Assembly: GCA_037893225.1 (NCBI GenBank) | Contig: JAZGUH010000282.1 | Coordinates: forward strand, 868,001-932,000 | Length of the DNA stretch: 64,000 nucleotides | Direction: 5' to 3' | DNA from: Hippasteria phrygiana | Taxonomy: Eukaryota; Echinodermata; Asteroidea; Valvatida; Goniasteridae | Made by a program: the position numbers and the translations under genes | The notes under the pieces: generated by a model | Seen by the model: only the letters and a program-made list of their open reading frames with translations | What the model was told of the DNA's origin: nothing | Databases searched by the model: none | Part shown: positions 21,688 through 35,278 of the stretch, one piece after another | Numbering within the stretch: position 1 is the first letter of the stretch | Layout: every line of letters starts with the position of its first letter

Positions 21688-22381
21688 GAGTAAAGCAAGT
21701 CCATACCCCAGGGAATTTGACATGCATGGAGCAATAAATAGACGGTAACATGTACACAGATGTTGGCCGGAAAGAAAATACACATTGCGAGGTTTGAATT
21801 TTCTCCACAAGTTTTAACTCTAGGAAGCCGCCGATGATTGCAACATGTAGCGCCAGATCTAAGCTATCCATACATGTCAAAATTACTGTATTTGGTTGAT
21901 ATTTCATGCAATTATGAATGAGTAAAGCAAGTCATAACCCAGGGAATTTGACAGGCATGGAGCAATAAATAGAAGGTAATATGCACACAGATGTTGGCCG
22001 GGAAGAAAATAAACATTGCGAGGTTTGAATTTTCTCCACAAGTGTTAACTCTAAGAAGTCGCCGATAATTGCAACATGTAGCGCCAGATCTAAGCTATCC
22101 ATACATGTCAAAATTACTGTATTTGGTTGATATTTCATGCAATTATGAATGAGTAAAGCAAGTCATACCCCAGGGAATTTGACAGGAATGGAGCAATAAA
22201 TAGAAGGTAATATGCACACAGATGTTGGCCGGGAAGAAAATAAACATTGCGAGGTTTGAATTTTCTCCACAAGTTTTAACTCTAAGAAGCCGCCGATAAT
22301 TGCAACATGTAGCGCCAGATCTAAGCTATCCATACATGTCAAAATTACTGAATTTGGTTGATATTTCATGCAATTATGAAT
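21688..22381 (+). repeat. Family I island in family II: M2, R2/R and a Q/S hybrid
   Basis: 21688 is M2 (AAAATACACATTG and TCAAAATT). 21920 starts GTCATAACCC like R2, has TTTGAATT, and ends TGTATTTGG. 22151 has private GACAGGAATGG and TATGCAC, then TTTTAAC with AAGAAGCCGCC and a TGAATTTGG end like S. These features belong to family I although family II lies on both sides. Confidence 0.87.
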
Positions 22382-24924
22382 GAGTAAAGCAAGTCCATAC
22401 CCCAGGGAATTTGACATGCATGGAGCAATAAATAGACGGTAACATGTACACAGATGTTGGCCGGAAAGAAAATAAACATTGCGAGGTTTGAATTTTCTCC
22501 ACAAGTTTTAACTCTAGGAAGCCGCCGATGATTGCAACATGTAGCGCCAGATCTAAGCTATCCATACATGTCAACATTACTGTATTTGGTTGATATTTCA
22601 TGCAATTATGAATGAGTAAAGCAAGTCATACCCCAGGGAATTTGACAGGCATGGAGCAATAAATAGAAGGTAATATGCACACAGATGTTGGCCGGGAAGA
22701 AAATAAACATTGCGAGGTTCGAATTTTCTCCACAAGTGTTAACTCTAAGAAGTCGCCGATAATTGCAACATGTAGCGCCAGATCTAAGCTATCCATACAT
22801 GTCAAAATTACTGTATTTGGTTGATATTTCATGCAATTATGAATGAGTAAAGCAAGTCATACCCCGGGGAATTTGACAGGCATGGAGCAATAAATAGAAG
22901 GTAATATGCACACAGATGTTGCCCGGAAAGAAAATAAACATTGCGAGGTTTGAATTTTCTCCACAAGTTTTAATTCTAGGAAGCCGCAGATGATTGCAAC
23001 ATGTAGCGCCAGATATAAGCTATCCATACATGTCAAAATTACTGTATTTGGTTTATATTTCATGCAATTATGAATGAGTAAAGCAAGTCATACCCTAGGG
23101 AATTTGACATGCATGGAGCAATAAATAGAAGGTAATATGAACACAGATGTGGGCCGCAAAGAAAATAAACATTGCGAGGTTTGAATTTTCTCCACAAGTG
23201 TTAACTCTAGGAAGCCGCCGATGATTGCAACATGTAGCGCCAGATCTAAGCTATCCATACATGTCAAAATTACTGTTTTTGGGTGATATTTCATGCAATT
23301 ATGAATGAGTAAAGCAAGTCATACCCCAGGGAATTTGACAGGCATGGAGCAATAAATAGAAGGTAATATGAACACAGATGTTGGCCGGGAAGAAAATAAA
23401 CATTGCGAGGTTTGAATTTTCTCCACAAGTGTTAACTCTAAGAAGCCGCCGATAATTGCAACATGTAGCGCCAGATCTAAGCTATCCATACATGTCAAAA
23501 TTACTGAATTTGGTTGATATTTCATGCAATTATGAATGAGTAAAGCAAGTCCATACCCCAGGGAATTTGACATGCATGGAGCAATAAATAGACGGTAACA
23601 TGTACACAGATGTTGGCCGGAAAGAAAATAAACATTGCGAGGTTTGAATTTTCTCCACAAGTTTTAACTCTAGGAAGCCGCCGATGATTGCAACATGTAG
23701 CGCCAGATCTAAGCTATCCATACATGTCAACATTACTGTATTTGGTTGATATTTCATGCAATTATGAATGAGTAAAGCAAGTCATACCCCAGGGAATTTG
23801 ACAGGCATGGAGCAATAAATAGAAGGTAATATGCACACAGATGTTGGCCGGGAAGAAAATAAACATTGCGAGGTTCGAATTTTCTCCACAAGTGTTAACT
23901 CTAAGAAGTCGCCGATAATTGCAACATGTAGCGCCAGATCTAAGCTATCCATACATGTCAAAATTACTGTATTTGGTTGATATTTCATGCAATTATGAAT
24001 GAGTAAAGCAAGTCATACCCCGGGGAATTTGACAGGCATGGAGCAATAAATAGAAGGTAATATGCACACAGATGTTGGCCGGAAAGAAAATAAACATTGC
24101 GAGGTTTGAATTTTCTCCACAAGTTTTAACTCTAGGAAGCCGCCGATGATTGCAACATGTAGCGCCAGATATAAGCTATCCATACATGTCAAAATTACTG
24201 TATTTGGTTTATATTTCATGCAATTATGAATGAGTAAAGCAAGTCATACCCTAGAGAATTTGACATGCATGGAGCAATAAATAGAAGGTAATATGAACAC
24301 AGATGTTGGCCGGAAAGAAAATAAACATTGCGAGGTTTGGATTTTCTCCACAAGTGTTAACTCTAAGAAGCCGCCGATAATTGCAACATGTAGCGCCAGA
24401 TCTAAGCTATCCATACATGTCAAAATTACTGTATTTGGTTGATATTTCATGCAATTATGAATGAGTAAAGCAAGTCATACCCCGGGGAATTTGACAGGCA
24501 TGGAGCAATAAATAGAAGGTAATATGCACACAGATGTTGGCCGGGAAGAAAATAAACATTGCGAGGTTCGAATTTTCTCCACAAGTGTTAACTCTAAGAA
24601 GTCGCCGATAATTGCAACATGTAGCGCCAGATCTAAGCTATCCATACATGTCAAAATTACTGTATTTGGTTGATATTTCATGCAATTATGAATGAGTAAA
24701 GCAAGTCATACCCCGGGGAATTTGACAGGCATGGAGCAATAAATAGAAGGTAATATGCACACAGATGTTGGCCGGAAAGAAAATAAACATTGCGAGGTTT
24801 GAATTTTCTCCACAAGTTTTAACTCTAGGAAGCCGCCGATGATTGCAACATGTAGCGCCAGATATAAGCTATCCATACATGTCAAAATTACTGTATTTGG
24901 TTTATATTTCATGCAATTATGAAT
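22382..24924 (+). repeat. Family II segment M-R-Y-P-N-M-R-Y-W/R-Y/R-Y
   Basis: Starts 22382, 22614, 22845, 23076, 23307, 23538, 23770, 24001, 24232, 24463, 24694. The Y at 22845 shares TTGCCCGG with 19608 and has private TAATTCTAGG and CCGCAGATG. 24232 is W with an R end (TGTATTTGGTTGAT). 24463 starts CCCCGGGG (Y) and becomes R (TTCGAA). The W/R then Y/R order recurs at 42943 and 46356. Confidence 0.88.
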
Positions 24925-27236
24925 GAGTAAAGCAAGTCATACCCTAGGGAATTTGACATGCATGGAGCAATAAATAGAAGGTAATATGAACACAGATGTG
25001 GGCCGCAAAGAAAATAAACATTGCGAGGTTTGAATTTTCTCCACAAGTGTTAACTCTAGGAAGCCGCCGATGATTGCAACATGTAGCGCCAGATCTAAGC
25101 TATCCATACATGTCAAAATTACTGTTTTTGGGTGATATTTCATGCAATTATGAATGAGTAAAGCAAGTCATACCCCAGGGAATTTGACAGGCATGGAGCA
25201 ATAAATAGAAGGTAATATGAACACAGATGTTGGCCGGGAAGAAAATAAACATTGCGAGGTTTGAATTTTCTCCACAAGTGTTAACTCTAAGAAGCCGCCG
25301 ATAATTGCAACATGTAGCGCCAGATCTAAGCTATCCATACATGTCAAAATTACTGAATTTGGTTGATATTTCATGCAATTATGAATGAGTAAAGCAAGTC
25401 CATACCCCAGGGAATTTGACATGCATGGAGCAATAAATAGACGGTAACATGTACACAGATGTTGGCCGGAAAGAAAATAAACATTGCGAGGTTTGAATTT
25501 TCTCCACAAGTTTTAACTCTAGGAAGCCGCCGATGATTGCAACATGTAGCGCCAGATCTAAGCTATCCATACATGTCAACATTACTGTATTTGGTTGATA
25601 TTTCATGCAATTATGAATGAGTAAAGCAAGTCATACCCCAGGGAATTTGACAGGCATGGAGCAATAAATAGAAGGTAATATGCACACAGATGTTGGCCGG
25701 GAAGAAAATAAACATTGCGAGGTTCGAATTTTCTCCACAAGTGTTAACTCTAAGAAGTCGCCGATAATTGCAACATGTAGCGCCAGATCTAAGCTATCCA
25801 TACATGTCAAAATTACTGTATTTGGTTGATATTTTATGCAATTATGAATGAGTAAAGCAAGTCATACCCCGGGGAATTTGACAGGCATGGAGCAATAAAT
25901 AGAAGGTAATATGCACACAGATGTTGGCCGGAAAGAAAATAAACATTGCGAGGTTTGAATTTTCTCCACAAGTTTTAACTCTAGGAAGCCGCCGATGATT
26001 GCAACATGTAGCGCCAGATATAAGCTATCCATACATGTCAAAATTACTGTATTTGGTTTATATTTCATGCAATTATGAATGAGTAAAGCAAGTCATACCC
26101 TAGGGAATTTGACATGCATGGAGCAATAAATAGAAGGTAATATGAACACAGATGTGGGCCGCAAAGAAAATAAACATTGCGAGGTTTGAATTTTCTCCAC
26201 AAGTGTTAACTCTAGGAAGCCGCCGATGATTGCAACATGTAGCGCCAGATCTAAGCTATCCATACATGTCAAAATTACTGTTTTTGGGTGATATTTCATG
26301 CAATTATGAATGAGTAAAGCAAGTCATACCCCAGGGAATTTGACAGGCATGGAGCAATAAATAGAAGGTAATATGAACACAGATGTTGGCCGGGAAGAAA
26401 ATAAACATTGCGAGGTTTGAATTTTCTCCACAAGTGTTAACTCTAAGAAGCCGCCGATAATTGCAACATGTAGCGCCAGATCTAAGCTATCCATACATGT
26501 CAAAATTACTGAATTTGGTTGATATTTCATGCAATTATGAATGAGTAAAGCAAGTCCATACCCCAGGGAATTTGACATGCATGGAGCAATAAATAGACGG
26601 TAACATGTACACAGATGTTGGCCGGAAAGAAAATAAACATTGCGAGGTTTGAATTTTCTCCACAAGTTTTAACTCTAGGAAGCCGCCGATGATTGCAACA
26701 TGTAGCGCCAGATCTAAGCTATCCATACATGTCAACATTACTGTATTTGGTTGATATTTCATGCAATTATGAATGAGTAAAGCAAGTCATACCCCAGGGA
26801 ATTTGACAGGCATGGAGCAATAAATAGAAGGTAATATGCACACAGATGTTGGCCGGGAAGAAAATAAACATTGCGAGGTTCGAATTTTCTCCACAAGTGT
26901 TAACTCTAAGAAGTCGCCGATAATTGCAACATGTAGCGCCAGATCTAAGCTATCCATACATGTCAAAATTACTGTATTTGGTTGATATTTCATGCAATTA
27001 TGAATGAGTAAAGCAAGTCATACCCCGGGGAATTTGACAGGCATGGAGCAATAAATAGAAGGTAATATGCACACAGATGTTGGCCGGAAAGAAAATAAAC
27101 ATTGCGAGGTTTGAATTTTCTCCACAAGTTTTAACTCTAGGAAGCCGCCGATGATTGCAACATGTAGCGCCAGATATAAGCTATCCATACATGTCAAAAT
27201 TACTGTATTTGGTTTATATTTCATGCAATTATGAAT
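24925..27236 (+). repeat. Two tandem copies of a 5-mer HOR, P-N-M-R-Y (1156 bp)
   Basis: Copy 1 starts at 24925, 25156, 25387, 25619, 25850. Copy 2 starts at 26081, 26312, 26543, 26775, 27006. Spacings are identical (231, 231, 232, 231, 231). The R at 25619 has a private ATTTTATGC near 25831-25839. The 9-mer unit contains this 5-mer followed by W-M-R-Y. Confidence 0.92.
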
Positions 27237-28163
27237 GAGTAAAGCAAGTCATACCCTAGAGAATTTGACATGCATGGAGCAATAAATAGAAGGTAATATG
27301 AACACAGATGTTGGCCGGAAAGAAAATAAACATTGCGAGGTTTGGATTTTCTCCACAAGTGTTAACTCTAAGAAGCCGCCGATAATTGCAACATGTAGCG
27401 CCAGATCTAAGCTATCCATACATGTCAAAATTACTGAATTTGGTTGATATTTCATGCAATTATGAATGAGTAAAGCAAGTCCATACCCCAGGGAATTTGA
27501 CATGCATGGAGCAATAAATAGACGGTAACATGTACACAGATGTTGGCCGGGAAGAAAATAAACATTGCGAGGTTCGAATTTTCTCCACAAGTGTTAACTC
27601 TAAGAAGCCGCCGATAATTGCAACATGTAGCGCCAGATCTAAGCTATCCATACATGTCAAAATTACTGAATTTGGTTGATATTTCATGCAATTATGAATG
27701 AGTAAAGCAAGTCCATACCCCAGGGAATTTGACATGCATGGAGCAATAAATAGACGGTAACATGCACACAGATGTTGGCCAGAAAGAAAATAAACATTGC
27801 GAGGTTTGAATTTTCTCCACAAGTTTTAACTATAGGAAGCCGCCGATGATTGCAACATGTAGCGCCAGATCTAAGCTATCCATACATGTCAAAATTACTG
27901 TTTTTGGGTGATATTTCATTTCAATTATGAATGAGTAAAGCAAGTCATACGCCAGGGAATTTGACAGGCATGGAGCAATAAATAGAAGGTAATATGAACA
28001 CAGATGTTGGCCGGGAAGAAAATAAACATTGCGAGGTTTTAATTTTCTCCACAAGTGTTAACTCTAAGAAGCCGCCGATAATTGCAACATGTAGCGCCAG
28101 ATCTAAGCTATCCATACATGTCAAAATTACTGAATTTGGTTGATATTTCATGCAATTATGAAT
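27237..28163 (+). repeat. Transition W, M/R/Q hybrid, L, N
   Basis: 27237 is W. 27468 starts as M (extra C, AACATGTAC), becomes R (GGGAAG, TTCGAA), then reads AAGCCGCC and TGAATTTGG. 27700 is an L (233 bp, CCAGAAAG, ATTTCAATT; private AACTATAGG), the only L inside the family II region. 27933 is N with private TACGCCAGG and with GGTTTTAATT, the marker shared with 15791 and 63294. Confidence 0.88.
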
Positions 28164-28768
28164 GAGTAAAGCAAGTCCATACCCCAGGGAATTTGACATG
28201 CATGGAGCAATAAATAGACGGTAACATGTACACAGATGTTGGCCGGAAAGAAAATAAACATTGCGAGGTTTGAATTTTCTCCACAAGTTTTAACTCTAGG
28301 AAGCCGCCGATGATTGCAACATGTAGCGCCAGATCTAAGCTATCCATACATGTCAACATTACTGTATTTGGTTTATATTTCATGCAATTATGAATGAGTA
28401 AAGCAAGTCATACCCCAGGGAATTTGACAGGCATGGAGCAATAAATAGAAGGTAATATGCACACAGATGTTGGCCGGGAAGAAAATAAACATTGCGAGGT
28501 TTGAATTTTCTCCACAAGTGTTAACTCTAAGAAGCCGCCGATAATTGCAACATGTAGCGCCAGATCTAAGCTATCCATACATGTCAAAATTACTGTAATA
28601 TGCACACAGATGTTGGCCGGAAAGAAAATAAACATTGCGAGGTTTGAATTTTCTCCACAATTTTAACTCTAGGAAGCCGCCGATGATTGCAACATGTAGC
28701 GCCAGATCTAAGCTATCCATACATGTCAAAATTACTGTATTTGGTTTATATTTCATGCAATTATGAAT
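28164..28768 (+). repeat. M1 plus fused pair with 88-bp deletion, copy 2 (373 bp)
   Basis: M1 at 28164 and the fused pair at 28396-28768. The join TTACTGTAATATGCAC at about 28590-28605 is identical to that at 16.35 kb. An additional single-base loss gives CCACAATTTTAAC at about 28655-28667 where other monomers have CCACAAGTTTTAAC, so the unit is 373 bp instead of 374. Confidence 0.92.
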
Positions 28769-30619
28769 GAGTAAAGCAAGTCATACCCTAGAGAATTTGA
28801 CATGCATGGAGCAATAAATAGAAGGTAATATGAACACAGATGTTGGCCGGAAAGAAAATAAACATTGCGAGGTTTGAATTTTCTCCACAAGTTTTAACTC
28901 TAAGAAGTCGCCGATAATTGCAACATGTAGCGCCAGATCTAAGCTATCCATACATGTCAAAATTACTGAATTTGGTTGATATTTCATGCAATTATGAATG
29001 AGTAAAGCAAGTCCATACCCCAGGGAATTTGACATGCATGGAGCAATAAATAGAAGGTAACATGTACACAGATGTTGGCCGGAAAGAAAATAAACATTGC
29101 GAGGTTTGAATTTTCTCCACAAGTTTTAACTCTAGGAAGCCGCCGATGATTGCAACATGTAGCGCCAGATCTAAGCTATCCATACATGTCAAAATTACTG
29201 TTTTTGGGTGATATTTCATGCAATTATGAATGAGTAAAGCAAGTCATACCCCAGGGAATTTGACAGGCATGGAGCAATAAATAGACGGTAACATGTACAC
29301 AGATGTTGGCCGGAAAGAAAATAAACATTGCGAGGTTTGAATTTTCTCCACAAGTGTTAACTCTAAGAAGCCGCCGATAATTGCAACATGTAGCACCATA
29401 TCTAAGCTATCCATACATGTCAAAATTACTGAATTTGGTTGATATTTCATGCAATTATGAATGAGTAAAGCAAGTCCATACCCCAGGGAATTTGACATGC
29501 ATGGAGCAATAAATAGACGGTAACATGTACACAGATGTTGGCCGGAAAGAAAATAAACATTGCGAGGTTTGAATTTTCTCCACAAGTTTTAACTCTAGGA
29601 AGCCGCCGATGATTGCAACATGTAGCGCCAGATCTAAGCTATCCATACATGTCAAAATTACTGTATTTGGTTTATATTTCATGCAATTATGAATGAGTAA
29701 AGCAAGTCATACCCTAGGGAATTTGACATGCATGGAGCAATAAATAGAAGGTAATATGAACACAGATGTGGGCCGCAAAGAAAATAAACATTGCGAGGTT
29801 TGAATTTTCTCCACAAGTGTTAACTCTAGGAAGCCGCCGATGATTGCAACATGTAGCGCCAGATCTAAGCTATCCATACATGTCAAAATTACTGTTTTTG
29901 GGTGATATTTCATGCAATTATGAATGAGTAAAGCAAGTCATACCCCAGGGAATTTGACAGGCATGGAGCAATAAATAGAAGCTAATATGAACACAGATGT
30001 TGGCCGGGAAGAAAATAAACATTGCGAGGTTTGAATTTTCTCCACAAGTGTTAACTCTAAGAAGCCGCCGATAATTGCAACATGTAGCGCCAGATCTAAG
30101 CTATCCATACATGTCAAAATTACTGAATTTGGTTGATATTTCATGCAATTATGAATGAGTAAAGCAAGTCCATACCCCAGGGAATTTGACATGCATGGAG
30201 CAATAAATAGACGGTAACATGTACACAGATGTTGGCCGGAAAGAAAATAAACATTGCGAGGTTTGAATTTTCTCCACAAGTTTTAACTCTAGGAAGCCGC
30301 CGATGATTGCAACATGTAGCGCCAGATCTAAGCTATCCATACATGTCAACATTACTGTATTTGGTTGATATTTCATGCAATTATGAATGAGTAAAGCAAG
30401 TCATACCCCAGGGAATTTGACAGGCATGGAGCAATAAATAGAAGGTAATATGCACACAGATGTTGGCCGGGAAGAAAATAAACATTGCGAGGTTCGAATT
30501 TTCTCCACAAGTGTTAACTCTAAGAAGTCGCCGATAATTGCAACATGTAGCGCCAGATCTAAGCTATCCATACATGTCAAAATTACTGTATTTGGTTGAT
30601 ATTTCATGCAATTATGAAT
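28769..30619 (+). repeat. W''-M''-N''-M-P-N-M-R block, second occurrence
   Basis: Starts 28769, 29000, 29232, 29463, 29695, 29926, 30157, 30389. The first seven match 16526-18145 at offset 12243. The N at 29926 has AGAAGCTAATATG (G to C at p57), absent from 17683 and shared with the N monomers at 31722, 34585 and 37448. That change therefore arose after the 12.2-kb copying step. Confidence 0.9.
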
Positions 30620-30795
30620 GAGTAAAGCAAGTCATACCCCGGGGAATTTGACAGGCATGGAGCAATAAATAGAAGGTAATATGCACACAGATGTTGGCCG
30701 GAAAGAAAATAAACATTGCGAGGTTTGAATTTTCTCCACAAGTTTTAACATGTCAAAATTACTGTATTTGGTTTATATTTCATGCAATTATGAAT
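30620..30795 (+). repeat. Y monomer with 55-bp deletion, copy 1 (176 bp)
   Basis: Starts CCCCGGGG like Y, runs to TTTTAAC, then joins directly to ATGTCAAAATT after 30749. The missing 55 bp correspond to p131-p185 and include the BglII/ATATAAG region and one of the two ACATGT hexamers. The flanks share AC at the join (2-bp microhomology). Confidence 0.93.
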
Positions 30796-32415
30796 GAGTA
30801 AAGCAAGTCATACCCTAGAGAATTTGACATGCATGGAGCAATAAATAGAAGGTAATATGAACACAGATGTTGGCCGGAAAGAAAATAAACATTGCGAGGT
30901 TTGGATTTTCTCCACAAGTGTTAACTCTAAGAAGCCGCCGATAATTGCAACATGTAGCGCCAGATCTAAGCTATCCATACATGTCAAAATTACTGAATTT
31001 GGTTGATATTTCATGCAATTATGAATGAGTAAAGCAAGTCCATACCCCAGGGAATTTGACATGCATGGAGCAATAAATAGACGGTAACATGTACACAGAT
31101 GTTGGCCGGAAAGAAAATAAACATTGCGAGGTTTGAATTTTCTCCACAAGTGTTAACTCTAAGAAGCCGCCGATAATTGCAACATGTAGCACCATATCTA
31201 AGCTATCCATACATGTCAAAATTACTGAATTTGGTTGATATTTCATGCAATTATGAATGAGTAAAGCAAGTCCATACCCCAGGGAATTTGACATGCATGG
31301 AGCAATAAATAGACGGTAACATGTACACAGATGTTGGCCGGAAAGAAAATAAACATTGCGAGGTTTGAATTTTCTCCACAAGTTTTAACTCTAGGAAGCC
31401 GCCGATGATTGCAACATGTAGCGCCAGATCTAAGCTATCCATACATGTCAAAATTACTGTATTTGGTTTATATTTCATGCAATTATGAATGAGTAAAGCA
31501 AGTCATACCCTAGGGAATTTGACATGCATGGAGCAATAAATAGAAGGTAATATGAACACAGATGTGGGCCGCAAAGAAAATAAACATTGCGAGGTTTGAA
31601 TTTTCTCCACAAGTGTTAACTCTAGGAAGCCGCCGATGATTGCAACATGTAGCGCCAGATCTAAGCTATCCATACATGTCAAAATTACTGTTTTTGGGTG
31701 ATATTTCATGCAATTATGAATGAGTAAAGCAAGTCATACCCCAGGGAATTTGACAGGCATGGAGCAATAAATAGAAGCTAATATGAACACAGATGTTGGC
31801 CGGGAAGAAAATAAACATTGCGAGGTTTGAATTTTCTCCACAAGTGTTAACTCTAAGAAGCCGCCGATAATTGCAACATGTAGCGCCAGATCTAAGCTAT
31901 CCATACATGTCAAAATTACTGAATTTGGTTGATATTTCATGCAATTATGAATGAGTAAAGCAAGTCCATACCCCAGGGAATTTGACATGCATGGAGCAAT
32001 AAATAGACGGTAACATGTACACAGATGTTGGCCGGAAAGAAAATAAACATTGCGAGGTTTGAATTTTCTCCACAAGTTTTAACTCTAGGAAGCCGCCGAT
32101 GATTGCAACATGTAGCGCCAGATCTAAGCTATCCATACATGTCAACATTACTGTATTTGGTTGATATTTCATGCAATTATGAATGAGTAAAGCAAGTCAT
32201 ACCCCAGGGAATTTGACAGGCATGGAGCAATAAATAGAAGGTAATATGCACACAGATGTTGGCCGGGAAGAAAATAAACATTGCGAGGTTCGAATTTTCT
32301 CCACAAGTGTTAACTCTAAGAAGTCGCCGATAATTGCAACATGTAGCGCCAGATCTAAGCTATCCATACATGTCAAAATTACTGTATTTGGTTGATATTT
32401 CATGCAATTATGAAT
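30796..32415 (+). repeat. Shortened deletion-HOR unit: W, M/N'', M, P, N, M, R
   Basis: Starts 30796, 31027, 31259, 31491, 31722, 31953, 32185. 31027 begins as M and becomes N'' (AGCACCATATC, TGAATTTGG). This fusion skips most of an M, the 373-bp pair, W'' and M'', in total 1067 bp compared with the full unit. The unit from N to N (29926 to 31722) is 1796 bp instead of 2863. Confidence 0.9.
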
Positions 32416-32591
32416 GAGTAAAGCAAGTCATACCCCGGGGAATTTGACAGGCATGGAGCAATAAATAGAAGGTAATATGCACACAGATGTTGGCCGGAAA
32501 GAAAATAAACATTGCGAGGTTTGAATTTTCTCCACAAGTTTTAACATGTCAAAATTACTGTATTTGGTTTATATTTCATGCAATTATGAAT
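32416..32591 (+). repeat. Y monomer with 55-bp deletion, copy 2 (176 bp)
   Basis: Same join TTTTAAC/ATGTC (after 32545) as copy 1, in the same R-Yd-W context. Confidence 0.93.
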
Positions 32592-35278
32592 GAGTAAAGC
32601 AAGTCATACCCTAGAGAATTTGACATGCATGGAGCAATAAATAGAAGGTAATATGAACACAGATGTTGGCCGGAAAGAAAATAAACATTGCGAGGTTTGG
32701 ATTTTCTCCACAAGTGTTAACTCTAAGAAGCCGCCGATAATTGCAACATGTAGCGCCAGATCTAAGCTATCCATACATGTCAAAATTACTGAATTTGGTT
32801 GATATTTCATGCAATTATGAATGAGTAAAGCAAGTCCATACCCCAGGGAATTTGACATGCATGGAGCAATAAATAGACGGTAACATGTACACAGATGTTG
32901 GCCGGAAAGAAAATAAACATTGCGAGGTTTGAATTTTCTCCACAAGTTTTAACTCTAGGAAGCCGCCGATGATTGCAACATGTAGCGCCAGATCTAAGCT
33001 ATCCATACATGTCAACATTACTGTATTTGGTTTATATTTCATGCAATTATGAATGAGTAAAGCAAGTCATACCCCAGGGAATTTGACAGGCATGGAGCAA
33101 TAAATAGAAGGTAATATGCACACAGATGTTGGCCGGGAAGAAAATAAACATTGCGAGGTTTGAATTTTCTCCACAAGTGTTAACTCTAAGAAGCCGCCGA
33201 TAATTGCAACATGTAGCGCCAGATCTAAGCTATCCATACATGTCAAAATTACTGTAATATGCACACAGATGTTGGCCGGAAAGAAAATAAACATTGCGAG
33301 GTTTGAATTTTCTCCACAATTTTAACTCTAGGAAGCCGCCGATGATTGCAACATGTAGCGCCAGATCTAAGCTATCCATACATGTCAAAATTACTGTATT
33401 TGGTTTATATTTCATGCAATTATGAATGAGTAAAGCAAGTCATACCCTAGAGAATTTGACATGCATGGAGCAATAAATAGAAGGTAATATGAACACAGAT
33501 GTTGGCCGGAAAGAAAATAAACATTGCGAGGTTTGAATTTTCTCCACAAGTTTTAACTCTAAGAAGTCGCCGATAATTGCAACATGTAGCGCCAGATCTA
33601 AGCTATCCATACATGTCAAAATTACTGAATTTGGTTGATATTTCATGCAATTATGAATGAGTAAAGCAAGTCCATACCCCAGGGAATTTGACATGCATGG
33701 AGCAATAAATAGAAGGTAACATGTACACAGATGTTGGCCGGAAAGAAAATAAACATTGCGAGGTTTGAATTTTCTCCACAAGTTTTAACTCTAGGAAGCC
33801 GCCGATGATTGCAACATGTAGCGCCAGATCTAAGCTATCCATACATGTCAAAATTACTGTTTTTGGGTGATATTTCATGCAATTATGAATGAGTAAAGCA
33901 AGTCATACCCCAGGGAATTTGACAGGCATGGAGCAATAAATAGACGGTAACATGTACACAGATGTTGGCCGGAAAGAAAATAAACATTGCGAGGTTTGAA
34001 TTTTCTCCACAAGTGTTAACTCTAAGAAGCCGCCGATAATTGCAACATGTAGCACCATATCTAAGCTATCCATACATGTCAAAATTACTGAATTTGGTTG
34101 ATATTTCATGCAATTATGAATGAGTAAAGCAAGTCCATACCCCAGGGAATTTGACATGCATGGAGCAATAAATAGACGGTAACATGTACACAGATGTTGG
34201 CCGGAAAGAAAATAAACATTGCGAGGTTTGAATTTTCTCCACAAGTTTTAACTCTAGGAAGCCGCCGATGATTGCAACATGTAGCGCCAGATCTAAGCTA
34301 TCCATACATGTCAAAATTACTGTATTTGGTTTATATTTCATGCAATTATGAATGAGTAAAGCAAGTCATACCCTAGGGAATTTGACATGCATGGAGCAAT
34401 AAATAGAAGGTAATATGAACACAGATGTGGGCCGCAAAGAAAATAAACATTGCGAGGTTTGAATTTTCTCCACAAGTGTTAACTCTAGGAAGCCGCCGAT
34501 GATTGCAACATGTAGCGCCAGATCTAAGCTATCCATACATGTCAAAATTACTGTTTTTGGGTGATATTTCATGCAATTATGAATGAGTAAAGCAAGTCAT
34601 ACCCCAGGGAATTTGACAGGCATGGAGCAATAAATAGAAGCTAATATGAACACAGATGTTGGCCGGGAAGAAAATAAACATTGCGAGGTTTGAATTTTCT
34701 CCACAAGTGTTAACTCTAAGAAGCCGCCGATAATTGCAACATGTAGCGCCAGATCTAAGCTATCCATACATGTCAAAATTACTGAATTTGGTTGATATTT
34801 CATGCAATTATGAATGAGTAAAGCAAGTCCATACCCCAGGGAATTTGACATGCATGGAGCAATAAATAGACGGTAACATGTACACAGATGTTGGCCGGAA
34901 AGAAAATAAACATTGCGAGGTTTGAATTTTCTCCACAAGTTTTAACTCTAGGAAGCCGCCGATGATTGCAACATGTAGCGCCAGATCTAAGCTATCCATA
35001 CATGTCAACATTACTGTATTTGGTTGATATTTCATGCAATTATGAATGAGTAAAGCAAGTCATACCCCAGGGAATTTGACAGGCATGGAGCAATAAATAG
35101 AAGGTAATATGCACACAGATGTTGGCCGGGAAGAAAATAAACATTGCGAGGTTCGAATTTTCTCCACAAGTGTTAACTCTAAGAAGTCGCCGATAATTGC
35201 AACATGTAGCGCCAGATCTAAGCTATCCATACATGTCAAAATTACTGTATTTGGTTGATATTTCATGCAATTATGAAT
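32592..35278 (+). repeat. Full deletion-HOR unit, copy 1
   Basis: Starts 32592 W, 32823 M1, 33055 fused pair with 88-bp deletion (373 bp, join at about 33254, base loss at 33319/33320), 33428 W'', 33659 M'', 33891 N'', 34122 M, 34354 P, 34585 N (AGAAGCTAAT), 34816 M, 35048 R. With the following Yd the period is 2863 bp. Confidence 0.92.

Noticed and set aside
30730..30770. Transposon insertion or excision footprint at the short monomers
   Set aside because: The joins are simple deletions of 55 or 88 bp with 2-3 bp microhomology. There is no target-site duplication, terminal inverted repeat or foreign sequence.
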